NCBI GenBank assembly: GCA_029259415.1
Contig: JAPDIW010000033.1
Coordinates: forward strand, 1-56,031
Source of the DNA: Archaeoglobi archaeon
GTDB lineage: Archaea; Halobacteriota; Archaeoglobi; Archaeoglobales; Archaeoglobaceae
Direction of reading: 5' to 3'
DNA length: 56,031 bases
Shown here: positions 49,034-56,031 of the stretch, in pieces
Numbering within the stretch: the stretch's first letter is position 1
Layout: every line of letters begins with the position of its first letter
Program-made: the position numbers and the translations under genes
The notes under the pieces: model-generated
Databases searched by the model: none
Told to the model about the DNA's origin: nothing
The model's input: the letters and a program-made list of their open reading frames with translations, nothing else

Positions 49034-49789
49034 ATGAGGGCGTTTGAAATCATGGTTTACAGGCAGGTAAAACGATTCCTGAGGGCTAGATCAAGAGTTG
49101 CAGGGATGATCATAAACCCTCTTGTCTGGTTAGCCTTCTTCGGCATCGGATGGAGCAACGCTTTTAGAGACACGAGCATTTTTGGCGGAGTTGACTACCT
49201 CACTTACCTCTCTCCAGGTATATTTGCCATGACCGTCTTCAATCAGAGCTTCGTGAGCGGGATCAGCGTCATATGGGACAGAGAATTCGGATTCTTGAAG
49301 GAGGTGCTTGTTGCTCCTGCATCGAGAAAGGAGACGATAGCTGGCAGAATTTTTGGTGATTCAGCAGTAGCAACAATTCAAGGTGCCATCATACTCTCCT
49401 TCACCATGCTCATCGCTAAAATCAACATCCTCGGTGTGATCCCGGCCCTTGGAGTTGGATTCGTTCTTGCTGTCGCCTTCTCCAGCTTCGGGGTAAGTAT
49501 AGCAGCGAGGATGAGAAGTATGGAGGGATTTCAGATGATAATGGCTCTCGTGATGCTTCCGTTGATATTCCTCAGCGGAGCGATTTATCCCATTGCGTTC
49601 ATGCCTTCATGGATGAAGGCACTTGCACTCATCAATCCACTGACTTACGCCGTTGAAGCTTCAAGAGTCCTGCTTACTGGAGTCAGCGGGATTTTCCCAC
49701 TACATCAAAGCCTACTTATCCTTCTGATACTTACAGCGGTTATGCTCTACATCGCGATGGTTTCCTTCGAGAGGAGTACCGTGGAGTAA
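49034..49789 (+). CDS. ABC-2 type transporter permease
   Basis: Membrane subunit of the exporter, 251 residues with six transmembrane helices. The ABC-2 signature region FQMIMALVMLPLIFLSGAIYPIAFMPSWMKALALINPLTYAVEASR is present. ATG 49034 follows the ATPase stop by 1 base, and its ribosome binding site is GAGGCGG in the ATPase end. The substrate is unknown; relatives export drugs, lipids or polysaccharides. Confidence 0.92.
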   Translation: MRAFEIMVYRQVKRFLRARSRVAGMIINPLVWLAFFGIGWSNAFRDTSIFGGVDYLTYLSPGIFAMTVFNQSFVSGISVIWDREFGFLKEVLVAPASRKETIAGRIFGDSAVATIQGAIILSFTMLIAKINILGVIPALGVGFVLAVAFSSFGVSIAARMRSMEGFQMIMALVMLPLIFLSGAIYPIAFMPSWMKALALINPLTYAVEASRVLLTGVSGIFPLHQSLLILLILTAVMLYIAMVSFERSTVE

Positions 49790-49824
49790 AATTAATTAAC
49801 TCTGAACCCTCACAATTCCATGTT

Positions 49825-49897
49825 GCCGCCGTGGCTCAGCTGGCAGAGCGGGTGATTCGTAATCACCAGGTCGCGGGTTCAAATCCCGCCGGCGGCT
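49825..49897 (+). tRNA. tRNA-Thr (anticodon CGU)
   Basis: A complete 73-nt cloverleaf. The acceptor stem is GCCGCCG/CGGCGGC with discriminator U, and the D arm has GGCTCAGCTGGCAGAGC. The anticodon stem GGTGA/TCACC holds loop TTCGTAA, giving anticodon CGU for threonine codon ACG. The T arm is GCGGG-TTCAAAT-CCCGC. No CCA end and no intron are encoded. The AT-rich AAAATTAATTAAC near 49788-49800 is the likely TATA element. Confidence 0.97.
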
Positions 49898-49903
49898 TTT
49901 TTA
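49896..49903 (+). terminator. T-run after tRNA-Thr
   Basis: A run of six or seven T residues begins directly at the tRNA-Thr 3' end. Oligo-T runs are sufficient for intrinsic termination by archaeal RNA polymerase, so this probably ends the tRNA transcript. Confidence 0.5.
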
Positions 49904-49959
49904 CTTCCAGGTTCTAATCCCCTCAATACCTTCAAGCATTGCTAAACACACTACGTCCT

Positions 49960-51021
49960 TTAATCTCTACTACTCTCCGACGAATACTTTTCCAATAATC
50001 TAACCACCTCATCCCTATCCGCATCCGTCTTAATGCAGAATCCACAGTAGTGAGTTCTCGAAGCCTCGTAGCCGAGCTTTTTAAGCTCCTCGACGACGCT
50101 TTCGGCGGGTGGAAGTGTCAGAGAATGTATTTTTGCCAACACTGGAAGGCTGTAGGCCGTAGGGACGTCAGACTCAATTAGAATTTTATTCAGAAATTCC
50201 TTAAGCTTCCCCTCAGCCATCTCAACAACCTTCTCAACAAACCCTCTGTCCTTCAGCTCGCCTAACCAGATTGGCCCTAATACTTTAAATTTTTCACCGC
50301 ATTTACATCTCTCCGCCCCCTCGCCGAAACTTAACACTTTTTTCCTCAAACATGCACTGCAGTAAGCCAAGTAGCCCACTTTCCCATATATACTTGCAGA
50401 CATTGATGTAGACCTCCGCACTTTAAAGTGAACCCTGTAATAGTGCTCCCTTGCCCATGATATGAGTGGAAAAAGGGCTTTCTCGTACTTCGTTGCTTCT
50501 CTCACCGCAAAACCAATCAGCATCCTCAGCCCAACTTCATGATAAACATCCGTCTTCACGGCAAAGGCGCCGTACTTCTTCAACCCTGAGTTCGTGGCAC
50601 TACCACATAGTGCAGCAGTGTCTGTAGCAGTAATACTGAGATATTTTCTTGCTGAGAAACATGCTGAATCCATGAATGGTGCGGGAGAACCGAACGGATC
50701 AACATCAACATGCTCGAAACTCCTCTGTCTCATCACTGCTGCTGCGTCACCGTTAATAACCTCACCGCTCAAACCGTTCCTTCTCAGGTTTTCCTCAATA
50801 ACTTTCACGGCTTTGGGGTTAATATCGTTAAAAACGGCAACCTTGCCTGCTTCAAGGGCAGCCCTTATCCCCCTAACTCCGCTTGCCGACAGTGCATCGA
50901 AGTACTCCTTTGAGTCCAATGCCGCAAAAACAAGCATGTCGAGGTCTCTGCAAAACCTCATCCTCGGATTGTAGAACACTTCATCAACGATTATCCGTGC
51001 ACCACCCTCTTGAACCTCCAT
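49960..51021 (-). CDS. trm1: tRNA (guanine26-N2)-dimethyltransferase
   Basis: Trm1 methylates G26 of tRNA to m2,2G using S-adenosylmethionine. From ATG 51021 it is 353 residues. Key parts are EVFYNPRMRFCRDLD, the SAM-binding FDALSASGVRGIRAALE, the catalytic DVDPFGSPAPFMDS, and TATDTAALCGS. Later zinc-type cysteines are in YCSACLRKK and RCKCG, with HYCGFC near the end. GAGGGG precedes ATG 51021. A longer frame to 51117 overlaps the THEP1 gene and is not used. It follows the THEP1 stop by 1 base. Confidence 0.93.
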   Translation of the reverse strand: MEVQEGGARIIVDEVFYNPRMRFCRDLDMLVFAALDSKEYFDALSASGVRGIRAALEAGKVAVFNDINPKAVKVIEENLRRNGLSGEVINGDAAAVMRQRSFEHVDVDPFGSPAPFMDSACFSARKYLSITATDTAALCGSATNSGLKKYGAFAVKTDVYHEVGLRMLIGFAVREATKYEKALFPLISWAREHYYRVHFKVRRSTSMSASIYGKVGYLAYCSACLRKKVLSFGEGAERCKCGEKFKVLGPIWLGELKDRGFVEKVVEMAEGKLKEFLNKILIESDVPTAYSLPVLAKIHSLTLPPAESVVEELKKLGYEASRTHYCGFCIKTDADRDEVVRLLEKYSSESSRD

Positions 51022-51022
51022 C

Positions 51023-51520
51023 TTACCCCTCGAAAATCTCAATAATTTCTTCAGCCACCTTATCTCTGTTTGCCTCGTCAATAACGTAAACCCTGAATTC
51101 CTTTCTGATTCCTTCAAGAAGCCGGTGTTTCGATTTGAGGTGGATTGTGAACAGCAACTTTTCCTTATCCATCAGCCTCTCCACAAACCCAACAAACTTC
51201 TCACTTTTCAGTTCCATCGGGCCAACCTCGTCGATGATGATTAGATCCGCTTTTGTGTTTACGGACTCCAGAAACCTCTCAAAACCCTCAACATTCACCG
51301 CATACTTGCCAACCCTCACTCTTCCTTCCCCTACTCTGGCAAGCCACTCTTCTCTGCCGGAGCTCAAGTCGATGAGCTTGAAACCCACTCTCCTTCCATC
51401 TTTTCGCAATTCTTTAGTAACAAACCCAGCGATGGTCATTTTGTCTTTAAGTGACTCGTACACTCTCATACAGAGTGTCGTCTTTCCCACCCCGGGCCTT
51501 CCGGTCACAGCAATTCTCAC
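51023..51520 (-). CDS. THEP1-type nucleoside-triphosphatase (DUF265)
   Basis: A P-loop NTPase of 165 residues (NTPase_1/THEP1 family), which hydrolyses ATP, GTP and other NTPs in vitro. Walker A is VTGRPGVGKTTLC and Walker B is LIIIDEVGPMELKS. The cellular role is unclear; eukaryotic relatives are linked to nucleotide or RNA metabolism. The start is GTG 51520. It is coupled with trm1. Confidence 0.9.
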   Translation of the reverse strand: MRIAVTGRPGVGKTTLCMRVYESLKDKMTIAGFVTKELRKDGRRVGFKLIDLSSGREEWLARVGEGRVRVGKYAVNVEGFERFLESVNTKADLIIIDEVGPMELKSEKFVGFVERLMDKEKLLFTIHLKSKHRLLEGIRKEFRVYVIDEANRDKVAEEIIEIFEG

Positions 51521-51545
51521 AGCTTGAAATTGACGGTTGAGTAAA

Positions 51546-51556
51546 AGTCTTTATCG
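51546..51556 (+). promoter_or_regulatory. TATA-like box of serA
   Basis: AGTCTTTATCG is centred about 40 bases before the serA ATG at 51593. Transcription starting about 26 bases downstream gives a leader of about 15 bases that carries GTGGGGGG. This placement argues against the longer serA frame from 51560. Confidence 0.45.
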
Positions 51557-51592
51557 TAAATGTTTTTAGCTCAGCCGCAGAACGTGGGGGGT

Positions 51593-53176
51593 ATGAAAGT
51601 ACTTGTTACAGAGCCGATCAGTGAAGAGGCAATAGAGTACATGCGTAAGAATGGACTGGAAGTTGACGTGAAAACTGGAATGACCAAGGAGGAGCTTCTC
51701 CAAGAAATTCCAGAATACGATGCCATTGTTGTTAGAAGCCAGACTAAAGTCGATGCTGAAGTCATCGAGGCTGGTAAGAGACTCAAAATTATCGGCAGGG
51801 CTGGTGTGGGTGTGGATAACATAGACATCAACGCTGCAACTCAGAAAGGTGTCGTTGTCGTTAACGCTCCCGGAGGAAACACCATCTCAACAGCAGAGCA
51901 CGCGATAGCCTTAATGCTCGCCGCAGCCAGAAAGATTCCGCAGGCGGACAGGAGCGTAAAGGAGGGGAAGTGGGAGAGGAAGAAGTTCATCGGAATTGAG
52001 CTTAGGGGAAAGACCGCTGGAGTAATCGGACTTGGACGAGTTGGTTTTGAGGTGGCAAAGCGCTGCAAGGCTCTTGAGATGAACGTAATTGCCTACGACC
52101 CCTTCGTATCCAAAGAGAGGGCGGAGCAGATTGGCGTTAAGCTCGTTGATCTCGAAACGCTCCTTGCTTCATCTGACGTTATCACGGTACATGTTCCGAG
52201 AACGAAGGAGACTATGGGCCTCATTGGAAAAGACCAGTTCGAGAAAATGAAGGATGGCGTAATAGTCGTAAATGCGGCCAGAGGTGGAATTGTTGACGAA
52301 AAAGCACTTTATGAAGCAATAAAGGCTGGAAAGGTTGCTGCTGCAGCACTTGACGTTTACGAGAAGGAGCCACCATCTCCCGACAACCCACTTCTCAAGC
52401 TTGAAAATGTAGTCACCACTCCACACATCGCCGCGTCAACAAGAGAAGCACAGCTCAATGTGGGGATGATAATTGCAGAGGACATAGTGAACATGTCAAA
52501 GGGTCTGCCGGTTAGAAATGCAGTAAATCTGCCTTCAATCGAACCGGCTGAATTCGAGTACATGATGCCCTTCCTGACACTGGCAGAGAAAATGGGCAAA
52601 ATTGCAAGTGTCAGGCTCGGAGGGGCTATAAAAAAGGTTAAAATAACATGCAGCGGCAAGATAGCCACCAAAAACACCGAGTTCATTACAAGAGCGCTTT
52701 TGAAAGGTCTGTTCGAGCCAATTCTCGGCAACGAAATCAACCTCGTATCAGCAAAGCCAGTAGCGGTTGAGAGGGGGATTACGATTGAAGAGAGCAAGGT
52801 TGAGAGCAGTGAGCACTACGAGAGCCTCGTTGAGGTTTGGGTGGAAAGCAACGGCAGGGAGATGTATCTCGCAGGAACCTGCTTCGGCAATGAGTACAGG
52901 ATTCTGAAAATTGACGTTTACAATGTCAACTTCGTGCCGAAGGGTCACTATGTTATATCGCTCCACGAGGACAAGCCGGGAGTTATAGGGAGAGTCGGAA
53001 TGCTCTTCGGGAAAAACAACATCAACATCGCGGGGATGATCGTTGGAAGGAGCGGGGACAAGCCTGGAGGAATACAGCTAATGCTGCTGCTTGTCGATGA
53101 CCCGCCAACACCTGAAGTGCTTGAAGAAATGACGAAGCTTGACGGGATTATTGACGCTACTTACGTCGAGCTTTGA
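51593..53176 (+). CDS. serA: D-3-phosphoglycerate dehydrogenase
   Basis: The first committed enzyme of serine synthesis, oxidising 3-phosphoglycerate with NAD+. It is 527 residues, the long bacterial/archaeal form. The substrate and NAD domain has [30 protein letters not shown], the Rossmann loop [12 protein letters not shown], the catalytic region [13 protein letters not shown] and the acid-base His in TTPHIAAST. An intervening domain follows, then a C-terminal ACT domain ([31 protein letters not shown]) that binds serine as feedback inhibitor in the family. ATG 51593 has GGGGGG upstream. Confidence 0.96.
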   Translation: MKVLVTEPISEEAIEYMRKNGLEVDVKTGMTKEELLQEIPEYDAIVVRSQTKVDAEVIEAGKRLKIIGRAGVGVDNIDINAATQKGVVVVNAPGGNTISTAEHAIALMLAAARKIPQADRSVKEGKWERKKFIGIELRGKTAGVIGLGRVGFEVAKRCKALEMNVIAYDPFVSKERAEQIGVKLVDLETLLASSDVITVHVPRTKETMGLIGKDQFEKMKDGVIVVNAARGGIVDEKALYEAIKAGKVAAAALDVYEKEPPSPDNPLLKLENVVTTPHIAASTREAQLNVGMIIAEDIVNMSKGLPVRNAVNLPSIEPAEFEYMMPFLTLAEKMGKIASVRLGGAIKKVKITCSGKIATKNTEFITRALLKGLFEPILGNEINLVSAKPVAVERGITIEESKVESSEHYESLVEVWVESNGREMYLAGTCFGNEYRILKIDVYNVNFVPKGHYVISLHEDKPGVIGRVGMLFGKNNINIAGMIVGRSGDKPGGIQLMLLLVDDPPTPEVLEEMTKLDGIIDATYVEL

Positions 53177-53200
53177 TTTTTCCATTTTGTTTTGGTAACA
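53177..53200 (+). terminator. T-rich tract after serA
   Basis: Directly after the serA stop the coding strand has runs TTTTTCC, TTTTG and TTTTGG. Such T-rich tracts promote intrinsic termination in archaea. The following convergent MBL gene ends at 53213, so this tract separates two opposing transcripts. Confidence 0.4.
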
Positions 53201-53212
53201 ACAGTGAGCAGT

Positions 53213-54088
53213 TTATACCAGCTTCCTCTTAGCAGCATCGAGCATTCCTGTGGCAGATGTGTATATGAAGCTCAGAGCAACAGGTTTGTTTCCGAGAACG
53301 TTGAACAGCTTCTCAACATCCTCATCATGCTTTCTTAGCCTGTTCACGAACTCCTCAACATTCCCATCAGATTCTACAACCTCCTTTGCAATCTCAATCC
53401 AGCTCTTTATCTTCTCGTAGGACTTCTTTATAGTCCAGTCACCCTCAACAACGCCGTAATGTGTGAAGGCAACGTAATCCACCCTTAAGGACATCAACCT
53501 CTCAAGCGTTTTCAGTGCGGCATCAGCATCGAAGGGCGGAGGTGTGAGCGGGAAAACAACACCCTCAAAATACATCCCCACGGCATCTGCTGGAAACAGA
53601 ACTCTTGAGTTGGTCAGGTAATACACCAGCATGTGCGGAGCGTGTCCCGGAGCATGTAAAACCTTCAGTATCTCTTCACCAAGCTCAAACTCCTCTCCAT
53701 CCTCTGCAGCAATAACCCTTTCCTCCTCTACGCTTTCGGGTTTGCCGTAAATCTCTGCCACCTCTCCCAAAACCGCCTTTGAAGCTTCCCAGAGCCTTTC
53801 AGGGTTGATGATGTGCTTAGCACCCCTCGGATGCACGATGATTTTCGCATCAAGAGCCTTTGCCAACTTGGCCGCTCCACCACCGTGGTCGAGGTGTACG
53901 TGCGTGGGGCAGATATACTCAACGTTCCAGCTTCTATCAATCTCCTCAAGGATTATATCAACTCCCTTGGCCGTTCCAGGGTCGATGATTGCTGATTTTG
54001 TGTCAACCACAACGTAGGAAGAAATGTCCCCTTCCTCCACATACCTCAGAGTGTCGATAAGGTAAATATTTGGAAGCACTTCTTCCAT
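53213..54088 (-). CDS. Metallo-beta-lactamase fold hydrolase
   Basis: A cytoplasmic MBL-fold protein of 291 residues. Metal ligands are visible in THVHLDHGG (HxHxDH), APGHAPH (third His), FPADAV (bridging Asp) and FTHYG (last His). The C-terminal 60-70 residues form a helical extension. It resembles glyoxalase II-like hydrolases, but the substrate is unknown. The Asp/Glu-rich linker in the middle (EEERVIAAEDGEEFELGEE) is typical of the fold. An AT-rich tract (54089-54120) lies before its start, shared with the end of cooS. Confidence 0.85.
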   Translation of the reverse strand: MEEVLPNIYLIDTLRYVEEGDISSYVVVDTKSAIIDPGTAKGVDIILEEIDRSWNVEYICPTHVHLDHGGGAAKLAKALDAKIIVHPRGAKHIINPERLWEASKAVLGEVAEIYGKPESVEEERVIAAEDGEEFELGEEILKVLHAPGHAPHMLVYYLTNSRVLFPADAVGMYFEGVVFPLTPPPFDADAALKTLERLMSLRVDYVAFTHYGVVEGDWTIKKSYEKIKSWIEIAKEVVESDGNVEEFVNRLRKHDEDVEKLFNVLGNKPVALSFIYTSATGMLDAAKRKLV

Positions 54089-54126
54089 AAAAAGGGAAAA
54101 AATTAGTAATTAAAAATGTTTTCTTT

Positions 54127-54155
54127 TTAGATTCCCAGAACCTTAGATTCCCAGA
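54127..54155. repeat. 13-bp direct repeat at the cooS stop codon
   Basis: TTAGATTCCCAGA occurs at 54127-54139 and again at 54143-54155, with a 16-base period. The second copy contains the last codons and the TAA of cooS. The first lies just past it. A simple duplication at the gene end is the likely origin. Confidence 0.8.
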
Positions 54156-56011
54156 GCCCTTCTCTTCTCAACGATTACTTTCTCCAGCAGCTCAGCGGCC
54201 TTTACCGGGTCATCTTCAACCAGAACTTTTCCACCAGTAAGCTTTTCCACATCCTCGGTGTAAAGCTTCACAGCATCTTCACTGCCGGTTATTGGTGGAG
54301 CTGGAGAGACATGGGTTGTAAGGCCGTAGGCAACGGCAAACACGGCATCTATTGTTGCCTTCTGCTCCATGTACTCTGGAGCCGTAACCGCTATCGGAAG
54401 CTGCGGAATGTCCACCCCTAATGCATCAGCAATCAGCCTGACGAGATAGGCAGCCCTTCCCGTGTCTGTGCAAGTACCGAAGCTCAGCACCGGCGGGATG
54501 TTCAGTGCCTTGCATACAGCCTTCAGCTTCTCTCCTGCAAGCTCTACAGCTTCCATTGACGTCAGCCCTGCAACCTGCAAAGCAGCATTGCCGCAGCCCA
54601 TCGAAAGGACGAGTATATCCCTCTTTATCAGCTCTTTGGTAATCGTAACCGTGCTGGTATCGTGAGGGCCGTTCTTCAGCGTTGTGCAGCTAACAAGGGC
54701 TGCTACACCTTTAATGTCACCTTTCTTGATGGCGTCAAGCAGAACGTTCAGGTCTCCGTTCAGGGCTTTGAGAATCGCCTCTGGAGAGAAGCCGACAACT
54801 ATTTTCTTCTTCTGCTCCACTTTTACAGCCTTGCTCTTGTCTCTCTGCTTGAAGTTCTCTATTGCCATTTCAATCAGCTTCTGCGCGATCTCCTCGGCTT
54901 TCTCAGGCTCGTAGTCAAGTCCCTCGTCTATCCCTCTGAACCTCACGAGTTCGCTCACAGGTACAATTTTGACACCGTAGCGCTGGTATTCTGGCAGGGA
55001 TGGAAGAGCGCAGTTCATGTCGGCTGCGAAAACGTCGACGCATCCTGTTGCAAGTGCATACTCCTGCACAATCCAGTTTCCGACAATTCCGGCAAAAACA
55101 GGACTGTCAACGCGCTGGATAATTTCCTGACCAGTCTCTATGAATCCAATTATCCTCAGCCCCTTGGCTCCTGCAGTCCTCGCTTTCTCCTGAACCTCTT
55201 CCTTCTCAGCGAGCTTGATTAAGGCGATACCGATGAATGGCTCATGACCATCGACGGCAATGTTCACATACTCCGGGTCGAGGATTCCGAGGTCAGCGTA
55301 GCTCTCGTGCGGCATTGGTGTGCCGAAGAGGATGTCTTGGATTGTTTCAAGAGCTATCTGCGCAGCCATGCAGGTGGCAATACCCATTGCCATGCTTTTC
55401 TTGGCTAAAGAAACGTAGTTCGTGTCCACATTTGTCATCGCAGACGCTCCCATGGTCAAAATCTCCTGAAACACACCTGCCGGGAATATTCCAAGCTTCT
55501 CCCACAATTCCTTTCTCTGCTTGGGTGCAAATATTTCCACGAGCTTGCTTCTTTCGACAGAGCTCAGGTCGGAAATGACGAAATCTGCCACCTTCTTTGC
55601 AAGGTCATTCACGTCTTCTCCTTCAATTCCGAGCTGCTCTGCAAACCACTTCAGCTTCTCGACATCCTTAATCTCGTAAATAGTCTTGCCTTCAGCTGTC
55701 GCCTTGAGTGTTTTCGCAGCTTCAATCGCATGGTAGGTGTAAGCTTCAGTTCCAAGCATATTCTTGTGAGTGAAGTTCCTCACAACCATGCCGGCGGCAT
55801 CAATACCACAAGCTCCAGTAGGCTTGTCCTTTCCAATTCTGCATGGACCCATGCTGCAAAGCTGGCAGCTCAGACCAGCACTGCAGAAGGGACACCTACC
55901 CTTCTCCTGCGCGTTGAATCTATCTACAATGTTCGTTACGCCTTCTTTGCTGACTTTCTCGTACATCTTATTTATGCTCTCATGCTCACTAACCTTTCCC
56001 TCAATCTTCAT
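54143..56011 (-). CDS. cooS: CooS-type carbon monoxide dehydrogenase with altered cluster ligands
   Basis: Monofunctional CODH/hybrid cluster superfamily protein, 622 residues, the homodimeric CooS length. By alignment in my head with Carboxydothermus CooS, C-cluster ligands are His256 (VDGHEP), Cys334 (DMNC), Cys442 (VSCTT), Cys473 (MGCGN), Cys514 (FGTCTD), with Lys551 near APEYMEQK. The position of the ligand Cys295 (GICCTGNE in classic enzymes) reads GFIETGQE, giving Glu292. The N-terminal B-cluster cysteines are Cys49, Cys52, Cys57 and Cys68. The second D-cluster cysteine is Ser48, but a Cys43 is nearby. The histidine relay near residues 93-102 of CooS is mostly missing. No CooF, CooC or hydrogenase gene follows. 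The start is ATG 56011. Confidence 0.88.
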   Translation of the reverse strand: MKIEGKVSEHESINKMYEKVSKEGVTNIVDRFNAQEKGRCPFCSAGLSCQLCSMGPCRIGKDKPTGACGIDAAGMVVRNFTHKNMLGTEAYTYHAIEAAKTLKATAEGKTIYEIKDVEKLKWFAEQLGIEGEDVNDLAKKVADFVISDLSSVERSKLVEIFAPKQRKELWEKLGIFPAGVFQEILTMGASAMTNVDTNYVSLAKKSMAMGIATCMAAQIALETIQDILFGTPMPHESYADLGILDPEYVNIAVDGHEPFIGIALIKLAEKEEVQEKARTAGAKGLRIIGFIETGQEIIQRVDSPVFAGIVGNWIVQEYALATGCVDVFAADMNCALPSLPEYQRYGVKIVPVSELVRFRGIDEGLDYEPEKAEEIAQKLIEMAIENFKQRDKSKAVKVEQKKKIVVGFSPEAILKALNGDLNVLLDAIKKGDIKGVAALVSCTTLKNGPHDTSTVTITKELIKRDILVLSMGCGNAALQVAGLTSMEAVELAGEKLKAVCKALNIPPVLSFGTCTDTGRAAYLVRLIADALGVDIPQLPIAVTAPEYMEQKATIDAVFAVAYGLTTHVSPAPPITGSEDAVKLYTEDVEKLTGGKVLVEDDPVKAAELLEKVIVEKRRALGI

Positions 56012-56031
56012 GAATTTAAATTGACTTAAGG

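Overview
This window is chromosomal DNA from a hyperthermophilic euryarchaeon of the Archaeoglobus type, most likely A. fulgidus or a very close relative. The main evidence is an archaeal RNA polymerase with a split B subunit and A'/A'' genes, archaeal-order ribosomal protein operons with an RNase P protein inside, archaeal DnaG, aEF-2, a formylmethanofuran dehydrogenase operon (C1 metabolism of methanogens and Archaeoglobus), an iron-sulfur flavoprotein, and a CooS-type carbon monoxide dehydrogenase. Genes are tightly packed. Many start codons are GTG or TTG behind GAGGTGA-type ribosome binding sites. Several genes look leaderless, with a TATA-like box about 25 bases before the start codon.

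Layout: 1-299 holds the 5' part of a frameshifted IS481-like transposase, cut by the window edge. 400-10406 is mixed housekeeping: an Lhr-type helicase, ilvD, a small membrane protein, an archaeosine-type radical SAM protein, a rhomboid protease with a zinc finger, a degenerate tyrosine-recombinase-like protein, SixA, NadE with a membrane-tethered winged-helix protein, and a regulator. 10410-11700 is an AT-rich patch with two ORFs in one reading frame separated by a single amber codon; the second is a NucS-like nuclease. 11745-15786 is fwdDBAC (minus strand). Upstream on the same strand lie two polytopic membrane proteins. One has 12 predicted helices and a histidine pattern like the heme-copper oxidase/NO reductase family.

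17963-32548 is one long plus-strand translation and secretion superoperon: a SPOUT methyltransferase, L3, L4, L23, L2, S19, L22, S3, L29, Rpp29, S17, L14, L24, S4e, L5, S14, S8, L6, L32e, L19e, L18, S5, L30, L15, SecY, a DUF106 (EMC3/YidC-like) protein and cytidylate kinase. It converges on dnaG. 33776-36555 holds an orphan receiver domain, a GT2 glycosyltransferase, an Isf flavoprotein and a YkgJ-type cysteine-cluster protein.

47958-36575 (minus) is the transcription/translation operon: tRNA-Lys, rpoH, rpoB'', rpoB', rpoA', rpoA'', L30e, NusA, S12, S7, EF-2. 48064-56011 has an ABC exporter pair, tRNA-Thr, trm1 with a THEP1 NTPase, serA, an MBL-fold hydrolase and cooS. The strongest leads are the CODH, whose motif predicts Glu in place of a C-cluster cysteine as in hybrid cluster proteins; the 12-helix His-rich protein next to fwd; the amber-interrupted nuclease gene; and the in-frame single-stop split of rpoB.
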